Source: Anabaena sp. 4-3 (GTDB lineage Bacteria > Cyanobacteriota > Cyanobacteriia > Cyanobacteriales > Nostocaceae). From it: a DNA stretch of 64,000 bases. A model generated the notes under the pieces. It was not told the origin of the DNA. It saw nothing but the letters and a program-made list of their open reading frames with translations, and did no database searches. Shown piece by piece: positions 35,901 to 44,322 of this stretch. The stretch spans positions 45,810 to 109,809 of the forward strand of contig NZ_LUHJ01000061.1 of the NCBI RefSeq assembly GCF_001597745.1, in the 5' to 3' direction. The position numbers and the translations under genes were made by a program. How positions within the stretch are numbered: the stretch's first letter is position 1; each line of letters begins with the position of its first letter.

Positions 35901-36257
35901 GAACGTTTAGCAATTCTGGATAATTTTGTAGATGCGAGTAAATGGCGGAATTTATGCGAGCAAACCCGTCAAACCTCTGGGGAATTACTCACTAATCACC
36001 CTGATTTTATCGACTGGTGTCAAAAATCTACTCAGGCTGCCGAGCAGGAATTAGGTAATAGATTAGAAAAATTACACCTGCGTCTCAATCGACAACCTTG
36101 GGAGCATAAATTAGCTGAAGAATTGAACATAGAAAGTGCTTTGAAGGCAGCAATTTTAGAAGGGATTCGCCAGCCACAAATGACGCTTGATTCTGTGGGT
36201 TTTATGATTGTTTCTGGGCGAAATCCTCTACAATTGGCAGAGGAAGGAGTGGATTGA
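32931..36257 (+). CDS. SNF2-family helicase-like protein (DpdE-like)
   Basis: The 1108-residue protein begins with one or two small beta-barrel regions (about 1-110; GSFVQSQNNNLGIGKV). A SNF2/RapA-type ATPase follows: Walker A in LADDVGLGKTVEAGVIL (about 178-195), a DEAQ box in VILDEAQQIA (about 255-264) and LLLSSTPVLH. The second RecA lobe has KIVVFTSFVQS, GEAGLNLQFADCLIHFD and the arginine-finger motif QRISRIDRIG (about 660-670). The C-terminal 400 residues are helical and unassigned. It should be a DNA translocase. From memory it most resembles DpdE of the 7-deazaguanine DNA-modification cluster, but no dpdA or other dpd gene is in the window. It is alone on its transcript, closed by a hairpin. 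Confidence 0.85.
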   Translation: MIEVGSFVQSQNNNLGIGKVIEISGFDVIVEYFCSVGQSSQKTVPLNSLSPVRLEHQTRCYIKWTSLDEWIIGRIAAWDEEIEQYQIDLPNKRTMLASEEEIYVRCNLPITDPTETLAIKGHETPYFHDRRLALAKCLIQQRAVSQGMTGLMSANIELYPHQVEVVRRVLGDPIQRYLLADDVGLGKTVEAGVILRQFLIDEPQKTAVVVVPRYLVQQWRTELENKFYISHFPNRVAVVTLEDIHQIRLKVDIGCVILDEAQQIAAMAVSRDATVRQRFDACKNLAYKSDRLLLLSSTPVLHHERDFLVMLHLLDPTSYKLDDVQGFRARVATRQEIGRVLLALKAATKPTVLKTNLQQLRHLLAEDEYLLKLVDDWENCLQTNSPEQEQIVRAICTHIQDTYRLSRRMLRNSRAAVEDVIFDRNIIPKEEYDLDERSLDIHELIDQWRTVAPHQEQYKRIFLLLFRASGTWLGILEQVITARLSGKADSRLIQEFGTNDVQILTSTAQFPEEAEILQSILKILRQPLEDGERRENLKTVLLNQLAEFFKIPPTVRKNQNQLLLRIQQRIRRPTADDTLPKIVVFTSFVQSCTAIVRYLSDIFGEATVASYQFGESPEKIQQSISRFQDNPNCWILVCDRTGEAGLNLQFADCLIHFDLPWSPNQLEQRISRIDRIGSKIAAKSSVLIGPYLEDSPHNAWYQLLKDGFGIFQQSIASLQFYVDEKLAALETTLFQSSAAGLLAMVEPIQAEITAEIGKISEQNVLDEIDANDEVSIQTFADLDNYDACHLEIKQAIEGWLCDVLAFKPINNPNSLEMRRYQPTTRTLVPINELKSRFANSYLEQFATYKRRVANQNPGIKLLRIGEPLVESVSNYMAWDDRGQAFAIWRTDPSWDAGEGMEWFGFRCNYLIEANLTFVQQVLIDYKLDSSLDTILKRRVDALLPPTVKTIFIDARYEPMSIVEDEILLNILERPYQNKTSNHRRDYNLAKERLAILDNFVDASKWRNLCEQTRQTSGELLTNHPDFIDWCQKSTQAAEQELGNRLEKLHLRLNRQPWEHKLAEELNIESALKAAILEGIRQPQMTLDSVGFMIVSGRNPLQLAEEGVD

Positions 36258-36376
36258 TGACTGTCAAAAGTTGATTTGTGGCTGAGTAAATTGTTTGGTT
36301 GGATGCGACTGGTTTGACAGTGAGATTACCATCGAGGTTGTCTGTCAACAATTGCGCCAAAATTAACCAGTTATTT

Positions 36377-36400
36377 GGGGAGATTCGCCTGTGTCTCCCC
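36377..36400 (+). terminator. Hairpin after the helicase gene
   Basis: GGGGAGA pairs with TCTCCCC around a 10-nt loop, followed by TTTGC, about 120 nt after the stop. Confidence 0.45.
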
Positions 36401-36524
36401 TTTGCAGCGACTTCAGGCGTAGGCTGGTGGGAATTCCTGTTGGTAGACAGGGGGGTGTCCCCTTGTCTCGGTAGCTGCGATGACGGCAACGCAACAATCA
36501 TAGCTAATTATTGGAAATTCACAC

Positions 36525-36530
36525 TATAAT
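36525..36530 (+). promoter_or_regulatory. Likely -10 box of the sigma-factor gene
   Basis: Perfect TATAAT, 115 nt upstream of the start codon. No good -35 box sits 16-18 nt before it, as is common in cyanobacteria. A TTGACA at about 36546 could belong to a second start. Confidence 0.4.
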
Positions 36531-36644
36531 AGGTTGTTCCATGGGTTGACATTGTGCAACTAACAAACAAAATTAGGAAAATTTTGGGAACTATTTGATT
36601 TATACTTTTAATTCCGTCTAATTATGGAGAAGTGATACAGTTGT

Positions 36645-37595
36645 ATGTCTAGCCTGAGTTCTGACATGGTTCGCGTTTATTTGCAAGAAATTGGTCAGTT
36701 TCCATTATTAACATCAGACCAAGAAATAACTTATGGCAGGCAAGTACAACAAATGATTGCCATTGAGCAAGAGAAAGACAAGCTCAGTCAAGAATTGCAA
36801 CGGGAACCAACATTAGCAGAATTAGCTAATTTCGTCAATAAAAGTGAAACAGAAGTAACTCAAATACTTCGGTTTGGGCAACGAGCAAAGCAAAAGATGG
36901 TGACAGCAAACCTACGATTAGTGGTTTCGATCGCTAAAAAATATCAGCGTCATAATCTGGAGTTTTTGGATTTGGTTCAAGAGGGGGCAATCGGTTTACA
37001 ACGAGGTATAGAAAAGTTTGACCCCAATCGGGGCTATAAGTTATCAACATACATATATTGGTGGATTAGTCAAGCAATCACCAGGGCGATCGCAGAAAAA
37101 TCCCGCACGGTGAGGCTACCAATACATGTCAATGAGAAACTCAATCAAATTAAGAAGGTACAGCGAGAATTGTTTCAAACCCTCGGTCGCCGTGCTACTC
37201 TCACTGAGATTGCTCAAAAATTAGACTTAGAACCTAGCCAAATTCGAGAATATCTGAGTGCTGCTAGTGGGACAGTTTCTTTAGATTTAAAGGTGGGGGA
37301 TAACCAAGATACAGAATTGAGTGAACTCCTCAGTGATGAAAGCACCTCACCTAATGACCAAATCACTCAAGAACTGCTGCGCCAAGACTTAGATAATTTG
37401 TTAGCATCACTCAAACCCATGCAGCGTGAAGTCTTAATTTTGCGCTTTGGATTGTTAGATGATCAAGAACGCAGTTTAGCCGAGATTGGGCAGAAGCTCA
37501 ATGTCAGTCGGGAGCGAGTCCGCCAAATCCAGCAGCAAGCCTTGAATGTTCTGCGTCGTCAGCAGCCAGAAATTGGACAGTATCTATCTTCTTGA
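36645..37595 (+). CDS. Group 2 RNA polymerase sigma-70 factor (RpoD/SigA family)
   Basis: The 316-residue protein has region 1.2 (DMVRVYLQEIGQFPLL), region 2 with the core-binding and -10 melting segments (NLRLVVSIAKKYQ, LVQEGAIGLQRGIEKFDPNRGYKLSTYIYWWISQAI), region 3 (RLPIHVNEKLNQIKK...LTEIAQKLDLEPSQI) and region 4.2 helix-turn-helix (LAEIGQKLNVSRERVRQIQQQALNVLRR). It lacks the long region 1.1 and acidic insert of the primary factor, so it is a non-essential group 2 sigma that recognises similar promoters under stress or nutrient change. It is monocistronic, between its own TATAAT box and a terminator hairpin. Which cyanobacterial Sig paralogue it is cannot be told from this sequence alone. 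Confidence 0.93.
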   Translation: MSSLSSDMVRVYLQEIGQFPLLTSDQEITYGRQVQQMIAIEQEKDKLSQELQREPTLAELANFVNKSETEVTQILRFGQRAKQKMVTANLRLVVSIAKKYQRHNLEFLDLVQEGAIGLQRGIEKFDPNRGYKLSTYIYWWISQAITRAIAEKSRTVRLPIHVNEKLNQIKKVQRELFQTLGRRATLTEIAQKLDLEPSQIREYLSAASGTVSLDLKVGDNQDTELSELLSDESTSPNDQITQELLRQDLDNLLASLKPMQREVLILRFGLLDDQERSLAEIGQKLNVSRERVRQIQQQALNVLRRQQPEIGQYLSS

Positions 37596-37613
37596 GAGCG
37601 TCCATTCAATGCT

Positions 37614-37634
37614 CTGCATCGTCACGCGATGCAG
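37614..37634 (+). terminator. Hairpin after the sigma-factor gene
   Basis: CTGCATCG pairs with CGATGCAG around TCACG, 18 nt after the stop codon. There is no clear T-run. Confidence 0.45.
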
Positions 37635-37647
37635 GGTTAACTCATTT

Positions 37648-37992
37648 TCAATATTGACACTCCTCAGCCGTCATGCTGAGGAAAAAAGATTTAAAAGCAT
37701 CTGATAGGTGTTTCAATGCGTATTGGGGGGCGCATTTGGAAACTTCATAATACCAAGGATGGGTAGATTTAATTGATGCTACTAACCATTTATGTAAATC
37801 TATGGCTGTGGGGAATTTGATTTTGTCTTGGTAGGGGCGAACGGCCGTTCGCCCGTACTTGTTATGTTGGAGTAGTTGCTGACACAATGCTAAACCTTGA
37901 TTCCAAGCGTGTCTGGCTACTCCGGCGTGTTGTGCTAGTAGTAGTCTTTGTTTTCGCTTGAGTTTTAGTTGTGTCTTAAATCCTAGTAGCAT
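37648..37992 (-). pseudogene. Truncated TnpB (IS200/IS605 family) fused to its element's right end
   Basis: The frame encodes the N-terminal ~100 residues of a TnpB nuclease (GFKTQLKL, HAGVARHAWNQGLALCQ, FPTAIDLHKWLVA, WYYEVSKCAPQYALKHL, DAFKSFF). It then breaks into LSMTAEECQY, encoded by the element's right-end hairpin (CCTCAGC/GCTGAGG, 37662-37681) and the GTGTCAA-type terminus. The RuvC and zinc-finger part is deleted, so it cannot cleave DNA. The segment KYGRTAVRPYQ comes from a palindrome inserted in frame (37831-37858). The right end is retained, so the remnant may once have been mobilised by a TnpA in trans. No TnpA is in the window. Confidence 0.85.
37831..37858. repeat. Palindrome inserted in the TnpB relic
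   Basis: GGGCGAACGG/CCGTTCGCCC is a perfect 20-bp palindrome (37835-37854) extended by GTA/TAC. It keeps the TnpB reading frame open. Confidence 0.85.
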
Positions 37993-38197
37993 GATGCTAT
38001 TTTACCAGCCAAAGCTCGATATCATCACCACAAACATCAGTTGTTTCACCCGGATTAAATGTGAGTATTTGTGAGGAATAGTTAGCAAATCACTAACTAG
38101 CTACTATCCCTACCGTAGTTGCACTGCTGAGGCAGTGCTTTCGGTCGCCAGACTTATAGCAACTGCCGTGCAATACTTGCGCTAAACGCTAAATTAG

Positions 38198-38692
38198 TTA
38201 GTCTGCTGTGTCTTCTTCCTCATCTAAATATTCTTCATCGCCTTCTTGGAATGCAGCCACTACTTCTTGGATGATTTCTTGGGCTTCGTCATCCGTGAGT
38301 TTTAAGGCTTCTTGGAGTTGTTTGAGGTAAGGTTGCTTGTCTGGGGGAATTGCTAGTTCTTCTGGATCTAAGAGTACCACTACACCAGCCGCGAAACCAT
38401 CCCAAGTCATGTCTTCGGAGAGGGCTTGAGTGGCTGTATTTAACAAAGCCCCTACACCTTCATTTTGTGCAACGGCGATCAGATCATCAACCATGTCGAT
38501 GATGTCATCTTCTGTATATTCGGCAAAAACTTCAAATTCCCAGAGAATACCGGCTAAACCTTCTGCATCGACTTCATCAATTCCAGAATCACTAATTGCA
38601 CTCACAACCCCAATAGCCGCTACTGCTTCCTCGGAACTCAAGGGTTCTTCTAGGGTTTGTGTTGATGTAAAAACCTGCTCATAATTAGACAT
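38198..38692 (-). CDS. TerB-like family protein
   Basis: The 164-residue acidic protein (start MSNYEQVF) has the helical TerB-like pattern: SSEEAVAAIGVVSAISDSGIDEVDAEGLAGIL, DDIIDMVDDLIAVAQNEGVGALLNTATQAL, then DPEELAIPPDKQPYLKQLQEALKLTDDEAQEIIQEV, with Asp/Glu residues that could bind metal. The family takes its name from tellurite resistance, but cyanobacterial members are of unknown function. I chose the ATG at 38692 because AAGGAAG lies a few bases upstream. A longer frame to 38791 lacks family sequence. The gene is cytosolic and monocistronic. Confidence 0.82.
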   Translation of the reverse strand: MSNYEQVFTSTQTLEEPLSSEEAVAAIGVVSAISDSGIDEVDAEGLAGILWEFEVFAEYTEDDIIDMVDDLIAVAQNEGVGALLNTATQALSEDMTWDGFAAGVVVLLDPEELAIPPDKQPYLKQLQEALKLTDDEAQEIIQEVVAAFQEGDEEYLDEEEDTAD

Positions 38693-40057
38693 AATTGCTT
38701 CCTTTTGCGACAACATACACAAAGGCTCAATCAGCGATCGCACAAAAAACCTTTGGGTTATTTCACTATGGTATTTGTACGCTCTTAGCAAATCATTACT
38801 ACCATACCCTTGAGGTTTTATTCTCTAGCAGGTGAATTATTTTCTGAAATATTTATTTATCTGCTAAAAGTCTGAAACTTGTGAGTTAAGTAAAAATTAA
38901 GTTAACCTTAAATTTTTTCGTACCTTCTCACCTGTTCATCTTACCTAAATCAGATGCGATCGCTTCCGCATTTGTCTATGGTAAGTCAAGTCCTGACTAC
39001 CAGCTACAAATAATATACCCCTTGCCTCAGTTCTGTGGTTCTGCGATTTCATCTCAAAAACCTTAATCCCCAAATTATTTATCAGGAACGTATTATTTAT
39101 TTACATTTATATCTATTTGTATACCTTTTGTTAATTGTCACTCAGTCATTATGAGCGGAAAAATACGGTTATATGTGAAAATCAACCACAAATATCACCG
39201 TATTTATATTGAAACAATTGACGGATTAGGGCTTGATTATCTGAAAAACAGCCTCAATCTGATACTGATTCAAGTGATTATGCTAGAGATAAAATATAGT
39301 AATGTAGCAAGCATAACATTTTTGATAAAATTATTAGTTTAGGATGATTGATTTTATTTAATTAGGTAAGATTGCTGACTAAAATTTCCCCAATATTTTT
39401 TAGCCAGTTTTGTTTATTTGGTTTAATATAGAATCACAGTAGTTCACAAAAACGACATCATAATAATTGGCTAAGAAATGCTAGCTACCTGGTTGATGCT
39501 GCTGACATCTACAGCAGTTGAGGGTTAGTAGCATAGATAAAGCTTTGGTGAAAAGCTAGTCAAAAACAAGACGTGTAATTCATCACTGCCATTTAGCCAC
39601 TTACCTCAACAGAGTTGGGGGACGTTTACCAATAAAGAAGAATGGGCTACGCCCAGAGTTTGCTAACAGCAGCCAGAAGTCATATTGACATCTGTGTTAC
39701 TGAGAGTTCGTTATAGGTATATGTTCCCATCAAATCTAAGATTTGATGATCTATCTAACGAGAATTACTGCCCAAATAGGGTTGTATAGGTTCTCTTTGC
39801 GACAAAACTTTTGAATTTTGTTCAAAAGTAGCATTTATATTTCAGGTCAATCGGTGATTTAGATTGTCTGAGGTGAGTTGTATCTAGACTAATCTCACAC
39901 TAGCAGCTTTATCAGTGTAATGACCTAATTATCTTTAATTCATCCAATATTTTGGGTGACAAGTTGTTTTTGCGGCATTTCTTAACGGAAATGCACAGTT
40001 TCACCTTTCCCAATTTAACTGGTTCACTGCTCACACACTATCATTTGGCTCAAGATT
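38693..40057. other. 1.36-kb region with no recognised gene
   Basis: It is A/T-rich with HIP1 sites near 38735 and 38955. Small hairpins occur at about 39728-39748 (ATCAAATC/GATTTGAT) and 39975-39994 (GCATTTC/GAAATGC). A 63-codon plus-strand frame at 39151-39342 lacks a ribosome site and any family likeness. The right part carries the promoter of the 33-residue gene. Confidence 0.5.
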
Positions 40058-40159
40058 ATGAATGATTTTGAATTTATATCTACTATCTGTATCCTGGCTG
40101 TAGTCTACCTTTCCAGCGTTTATTTGTGGCTGTCGCTTTCTCAGCACTTAAATGAATGA
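40058..40159 (+). CDS. 33-residue single-span membrane peptide
   Basis: ATG opens a 33-codon frame: MNDFEFIS, a hydrophobic helix (TICILAVVYLSSVYLWLSL) and a polar tail SQHLNE. An intrinsic terminator lies 36 nt after the stop, which supports an independent transcript. Cyanobacteria have many such one-helix peptides in photosystems, cytochrome b6f and NDH-1, but this one matches none that I know. No strong Shine-Dalgarno is present. It lies upstream of two MscS genes on the same strand, beyond the terminator. A role as a small subunit is only a guess. Confidence 0.5.
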   Translation: MNDFEFISTICILAVVYLSSVYLWLSLSQHLNE

Positions 40160-40195
40160 ACTGACTGGTGTACAATGCACTATGAATCATGATTA

Positions 40196-40222
40196 GGTCT
40201 CTAATTATTAGAGATCCTTTTT
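40196..40222 (+). terminator. Rho-independent terminator
   Basis: TCTCTAAT pairs with ATTAGAGA and is extended by GG/CC; five Ts follow. It ends the transcript of the 33-residue gene before the MscS pair. Confidence 0.65.
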
Positions 40223-40283
40223 CATGTTATGGCAAATCATATAATATTTGCCAAATAGTAAGTTGTGCAATGAAACAAGATAA

Positions 40284-41381
40284 ATGCTGACTTCTTTATC
40301 AGAGATTCTGACAAGTGGAGAAATACAAATTGGTTTACTCGGTCTAGTAGTAGGATTTTGTATATTCTTAGTTGGTCGTTCATTTATTGACCAAATCACA
40401 ACAGTTTGGCAGAATTTATCTAATTTACAGCTTAGTGATCCATATCAAAAATTAATCAAACCAAATGAAGGCTTAATAACTGTTGTTAGTATAATTGGGA
40501 TTATCGAGACTATTACAGTGGTATTTCCCAAAAATCAGTGGACAAATTCCTGTGAAATTATCACTAGCTTAATATTAGCGATCGCCAGCAGTTGGTTAGC
40601 ATCACAAATATTTAAAAACTTCTTTGACTTCTACTTATTAAACGCCGCCTTCAAGAGTGGACAAAAAATCAGCAGCGAGTTACTAATTCTCTTCAAATGG
40701 TTAGCTAACCTGATTATTGTCTTTTTAGCCATTCTCATCTACGCCCAAACCCATCAAATTAATGTTTTAGGCTTACTAGCTAGTTTAGGAATAGGTGGTT
40801 TAGCAGTCGCATTCGCCGCCCAAAAAACATTAGAACAAGTCTTAGGGGGAATAGTTCTCTATCTTGATAGACCATTTGTGATTGATGACTATATCGGTTT
40901 ACCTGATGGAACATTTGGCAGAGTAGAATCTATTGGCTTAAGGTCTACCCGCATTAGAACCTCTGGTAAAGGAACATTAGTCATAGTTCCCAACAGTTCC
41001 CTGACACAAGTGAATATTGAAAACTTCACAGGCGCGAAGAAAGTCATGTCTATTCTATACTTAAAATTCTTTCGCGTGATTAGCAGTGAAGAAAGAGCCT
41101 TAATTCGTCAGGTAATTCTCGACAGTACCAATGATATATTTGGCATAGACTCCCGCAATACAGAAGTTAGTTTTAAAAATATTAATCACTTAGTAGATGC
41201 AGAAATAACCCAAGCACAAGTAGCTTTCTTTATTTTAGGTTCGGGAGATGTCTCAATGGAATTGCGTCGTCAACTGCTAGACTTAGCGACTCAAAGCATT
41301 ACACAATATTTAAAAGAATATGGTATTGCCTTTGAGATAGAAGAACCAACGATTTATGTTGACTCACCAATTACAATTTAG
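40284..41381 (+). CDS. MscS-type mechanosensitive channel (first of a tandem pair)
   Basis: The 365-residue protein has four or five hydrophobic N-terminal helices (about 15-30, 60-85, 92-112, 130-155). The conserved pore helix follows ([36 protein letters not shown], about 165-205), then the beta-domain signature GRVESIGLRSTRIRTSGKGTLVIVPNS and an alpha/beta cytoplasmic cage. Such channels open under membrane tension and release solutes on osmotic downshift. The plasma membrane is the expected site. It is followed after 2 nt by a paralogue, so the two are co-transcribed and perhaps form mixed heptamers. Confidence 0.92.
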   Translation: MLTSLSEILTSGEIQIGLLGLVVGFCIFLVGRSFIDQITTVWQNLSNLQLSDPYQKLIKPNEGLITVVSIIGIIETITVVFPKNQWTNSCEIITSLILAIASSWLASQIFKNFFDFYLLNAAFKSGQKISSELLILFKWLANLIIVFLAILIYAQTHQINVLGLLASLGIGGLAVAFAAQKTLEQVLGGIVLYLDRPFVIDDYIGLPDGTFGRVESIGLRSTRIRTSGKGTLVIVPNSSLTQVNIENFTGAKKVMSILYLKFFRVISSEERALIRQVILDSTNDIFGIDSRNTEVSFKNINHLVDAEITQAQVAFFILGSGDVSMELRRQLLDLATQSITQYLKEYGIAFEIEEPTIYVDSPITI

Positions 41382-41383
41382 AA

Positions 41384-42517
41384 ATGATGACAGCACTTTC
41401 CAACCTGATTCTGAAATTTCTGCAACGTGACACTACAATATATGCTCTAACTAAATTTGGCATATTTTTCTTTTTTATTTTCTTATCCTGGTTAGTAGGA
41501 CGCTATACTCCCAGCTTCGTGCGAATTGTCATTCAGCGTTTTGCACCGCAGCAAGTTGCGAGTATTTACAACAACTTAATTGAACCAATTAGAAGCTTAT
41601 TTAAAATAGCTGGGACATTAATCCTGATTTCCTTATCATTATCATGGATTGAAGAATATACATCATTTTACAAATTTTTTGCCCCCCTAGTAGATTTAGC
41701 TGTTATTATTAGTCTAGCGTGGCTAGCATCACGCTTATTCCGTCAATTTATTCGTGTGTATGGCATCGAATTAGTCAGGAAGTTTGGCAGAGAAGTAGAT
41801 GAATTACTGTTAGTATTTGAGACATTAGCTAACGTCATCATTGGATTTATTGCGGTTTTAGCATTTGCTCAAAGCCAACAGTTTAATTTAATTGGGTTAT
41901 TAACTGGTTTAGGAATTGGGGGTTTAGCTGTGGCTTTTGCAGCGCAGAAAACCCTTGAGCAATTACTAGGGACAATTGTATTATATTTAGATAGACCGTT
42001 TATTCCTGGTGAGTATATTCGGTTGCAGAAATCTGGACAAATTCCCGAAGGTTTGTTTGGCAGAGTCGAATCAATTGGTATTCGTTCTACTAAAATTCGT
42101 ACAGCCGCCAAAAGTACCTTGTTTATTATTCCAAATTCTATCTTGGCGAATTTAGAGATAGAAAATATTACTCGCGGTAAGAAAGTCATGGTTTTACTTT
42201 ACCTTGATTTCTTACATTTTTTAGCAGAGAAAGAACAAGCTTTAGTACAGCAAGTAATTGTTGAAAGTACCAATTCTTTGTTTGGTATTGATCCTGGAAG
42301 CACGAGTATTACTTTTTTAAATCACCGTTCACCCAAAGAGACAACCCGTACCAGAGTCACATTTTTTATTTTAGGTTCGAGTGATAACTCATTACAATTG
42401 CGTAAGCGTCTGTTAGAGTTAGCGAATGAAAAAATTTCTAAAAAGTTAAACAATCATGGTATTGAGTTTACCATGCAAGAACCAACTATTTATGTAGAGT
42501 CACCTGTGACTATTTGA
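41384..42517 (+). CDS. MscS-type mechanosensitive channel (second of a tandem pair)
   Basis: This 377-residue paralogue has the same layout: N-terminal helices (about 18-38, 68-88, 98-118, 140-165), the pore helix [36 protein letters not shown], a short insert ([10 protein letters not shown]) before [27 protein letters not shown], and the cytoplasmic domain ending [17 protein letters not shown], which closely matches its neighbour's end. The pair probably arose by tandem duplication. The gene ends directly against a simple-repeat array. Confidence 0.92.
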   Translation: MMTALSNLILKFLQRDTTIYALTKFGIFFFFIFLSWLVGRYTPSFVRIVIQRFAPQQVASIYNNLIEPIRSLFKIAGTLILISLSLSWIEEYTSFYKFFAPLVDLAVIISLAWLASRLFRQFIRVYGIELVRKFGREVDELLLVFETLANVIIGFIAVLAFAQSQQFNLIGLLTGLGIGGLAVAFAAQKTLEQLLGTIVLYLDRPFIPGEYIRLQKSGQIPEGLFGRVESIGIRSTKIRTAAKSTLFIIPNSILANLEIENITRGKKVMVLLYLDFLHFLAEKEQALVQQVIVESTNSLFGIDPGSTSITFLNHRSPKETTRTRVTFFILGSSDNSLQLRKRLLELANEKISKKLNNHGIEFTMQEPTIYVESPVTI

Positions 42518-42529
42518 GGGATGGGAATG

Positions 42530-42651
42530 GGGACTGGGGACTGGGGACTGGGGACTGGGTATTGGGGACTGGGGACTGGGGACTGGGGACTGGGGACTGG
42601 GGACTGGGTATTGGGGACTGGGTATTGGGGACTGGGTATTGGGGACTGGGT
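42530..42651. repeat. Tandem repeat (GGGGACT / GGGTATT units)
   Basis: Many copies of GGGGACTG and GGGTATTG follow the MscS stop. They produce long spurious open frames on both strands. Confidence 0.92.
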
Positions 42652-42697
42652 AAAAGTTTTTCTTCCTCCGCTTCCCTGCTTCCCTACTCCCCGAAAC

Positions 42698-43978
42698 TTA
42701 CTGCAAACGCACAGCCACACTACCAGCGTGGGCGGGTAAACCTTCGGCTTGGGCGAGGGTGACTGCTGCTTGACCTATTTCTTGTAATGCGGCTTGATTA
42801 CATTCTAAATAGGTGATACGCTTGAGAAAATCGTAAACGCTTAAACCAGAGGCAAAGCGGGCAGAACGGGCTGTAGGTAGGACATGATTAGGGCCGCCTA
42901 AATAATCGCCGATGGCTTCTGGGGTGTAGCGTCCTAAAAACATACTGCCAGCGCATTTAATTTGACTAGCTAGTAATTGGGGATTGTCTACACACAATTC
43001 TACGTGTTCGGGAGCTAGTCGATTGAGCAGAGGTATGCTGTCTGCTAAGTCATCGACAATAATAATTGCCCCATGCTTTTCCCAACTGGTGCTGGCTGCT
43101 TCTTTTGTTGATAGCTGGGGTAGCACTTGTGCAATGGCTGTGATGACTTGTTGAGCAAAAGTTTCCGAGTCGGTGATTAAAATAGACTGTGCGCTAGGAT
43201 CATGTTCGGCTTGGGAAAGTAAATCCCAGGCTATCCATTCAGGGTTATTTTGAGCATCAGCTACTACTAAAATTTCCGACGGCCCGGCGATGCTGTCAAT
43301 ACCCACAGTGCCGAATACTTGACGCTTGGCTTCAGCAACGTAAGCATTACCGGGGCCGACAATTTTATCTACTGGGGTGATGGTTTGTGTACCGTAGGCG
43401 AGGGCGGCTATTGCTTGCGCTCCGCCAATGCTATATATTTCTGTTACCCCTGCAACTTGTGCAGCTGCTAAGACGACGGGATTGATTTCACCGCGAGGCA
43501 TGGGTACAGCCATGACAATGCGTTCCACTCCGGCGATTTTAGCAGGTAGGGCATTCATCAGTACAGAACTGGGATAACTGGCGCGTCCACCGGGGACGTA
43601 AATCCCGACTTGAGTTAGGGAAACCCAATTTAAACCGAGTTTAACGCCTACGGTGTCGGTGTAACCTATGTCTTGGGGTAGTTGCTTTTGGTGGAAAGAA
43701 CTGATACGTGCAGCAGCTATTTCTAGGGCTGCTTTGACATCAGCCGGACATTTGGCTGCTTGTTCGGCAATAAAGCTAGCATCTAAACGTAAAGTTTCCG
43801 GGTGGAAATGGTCAAAGCGACTGGTGTATTCCTTGACTGCGACATCACCACGGGCTTTGACATCGGCGAGGATATCTCTTACTGTACCACTAACATCAAC
43901 CGTTGCTTCTCGGCGATCGCTCACCAAGGTTTGGAATTTCACGGCAAAATCTTTGTCGGTTGTTTTCAGGAGTTGCAT
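42698..43978 (-). CDS. hisD: Histidinol dehydrogenase
   Basis: The enzyme performs the last two steps of histidine synthesis, oxidising L-histidinol to L-histidine with two NAD+. The 426-residue sequence has all family landmarks: [56 protein letters not shown], the [12 protein letters not shown] segment with zinc and catalytic residues, LAPEHVEL with a catalytic Glu-His pair, and [25 protein letters not shown]. Length is normal and the enzyme is cytosolic. As is usual in cyanobacteria, it is not in a his operon; its neighbours are unrelated. Confidence 0.97.
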   Translation of the reverse strand: MQLLKTTDKDFAVKFQTLVSDRREATVDVSGTVRDILADVKARGDVAVKEYTSRFDHFHPETLRLDASFIAEQAAKCPADVKAALEIAAARISSFHQKQLPQDIGYTDTVGVKLGLNWVSLTQVGIYVPGGRASYPSSVLMNALPAKIAGVERIVMAVPMPRGEINPVVLAAAQVAGVTEIYSIGGAQAIAALAYGTQTITPVDKIVGPGNAYVAEAKRQVFGTVGIDSIAGPSEILVVADAQNNPEWIAWDLLSQAEHDPSAQSILITDSETFAQQVITAIAQVLPQLSTKEAASTSWEKHGAIIIVDDLADSIPLLNRLAPEHVELCVDNPQLLASQIKCAGSMFLGRYTPEAIGDYLGGPNHVLPTARSARFASGLSVYDFLKRITYLECNQAALQEIGQAAVTLAQAEGLPAHAGSVAVRLQ

Positions 43979-44110
43979 GGACAGTATCTCTAAGCGAATG
44001 CAGGTTTACAGTCAGGATATTATTTAGTGTAGAACGCTAGGCACTCAATTGTATCAGGACTTAAGCAACTAGCAGATTAATCTGATGAATCTCACAGTCT
44101 GATAGTATTT

Positions 44111-44140
44111 CATCTGCGTTCATCTGCGTTTATCTGCGTT
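44111..44140. repeat. Tandem decamer CATCTGCGTT
   Basis: Three direct copies (the third as TATCTGCGTT) lie just past the end of the small minus-strand gene. Confidence 0.8.
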
Positions 44141-44147
44141 TAATTAA

Positions 44148-44276
44148 TTATTTTAAATTCTTTTTAGGGTGTAAGTTAAAATCATGATGACTTAGCTTTT
44201 CTTGAAAAAGCTGTTTCTCTTCAGGAGTTAACTTTACAACAATTTCCACAAGGGATTCAACAAGTTGGACATTCAT
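44148..44276 (-). CDS. Orphan antitoxin-like small protein
   Basis: The 42-residue frame starts MNVQLVESLVEIVVKLTPEE and continues KQLFQEKL with a basic tail. This resembles the short helical N terminus of cyanobacterial antitoxin-like proteins found beside PIN or similar toxins (from memory, not searched). No toxin gene follows: the sequence downstream (lower coordinates) is a tandem repeat and then hisD's upstream region. It may be a truncated relic or a solitary antitoxin. No strong Shine-Dalgarno is seen. Confidence 0.45.
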   Translation of the reverse strand: MNVQLVESLVEIVVKLTPEEKQLFQEKLSHHDFNLHPKKNLK

Positions 44277-44322
44277 AATTTCACGCCAATCACAGATATA
44301 ATCGAGTTTTACAAAAAAATCT

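Larger units (their letters stand above)
36258..36644. other. Intergenic region: helicase terminator and sigma-factor promoter
   Basis: It contains the hairpin at 36377-36400, a second inverted repeat GACAGGGGGGTG...CCCCTTGTC near 36447-36469, and a TATAAT box at 36525. No gene is seen. Confidence 0.5.

Noticed and set aside
36202-36501. 99-codon minus-strand frame behind the helicase gene
   Set aside because: It overlaps the helicase 3' end and crosses its terminator hairpin, with no family likeness.
39151-39342. 63-codon plus-strand frame in a gene-free stretch
   Set aside because: No ribosome site, no recognisable domain, and composition like the surrounding non-coding DNA.
42514-42762. 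Plus-strand frames coding for repeated GDWGLGTGD peptides
   Set aside because: They are translations of the GGGGACTG tandem repeat and run into antisense hisD.
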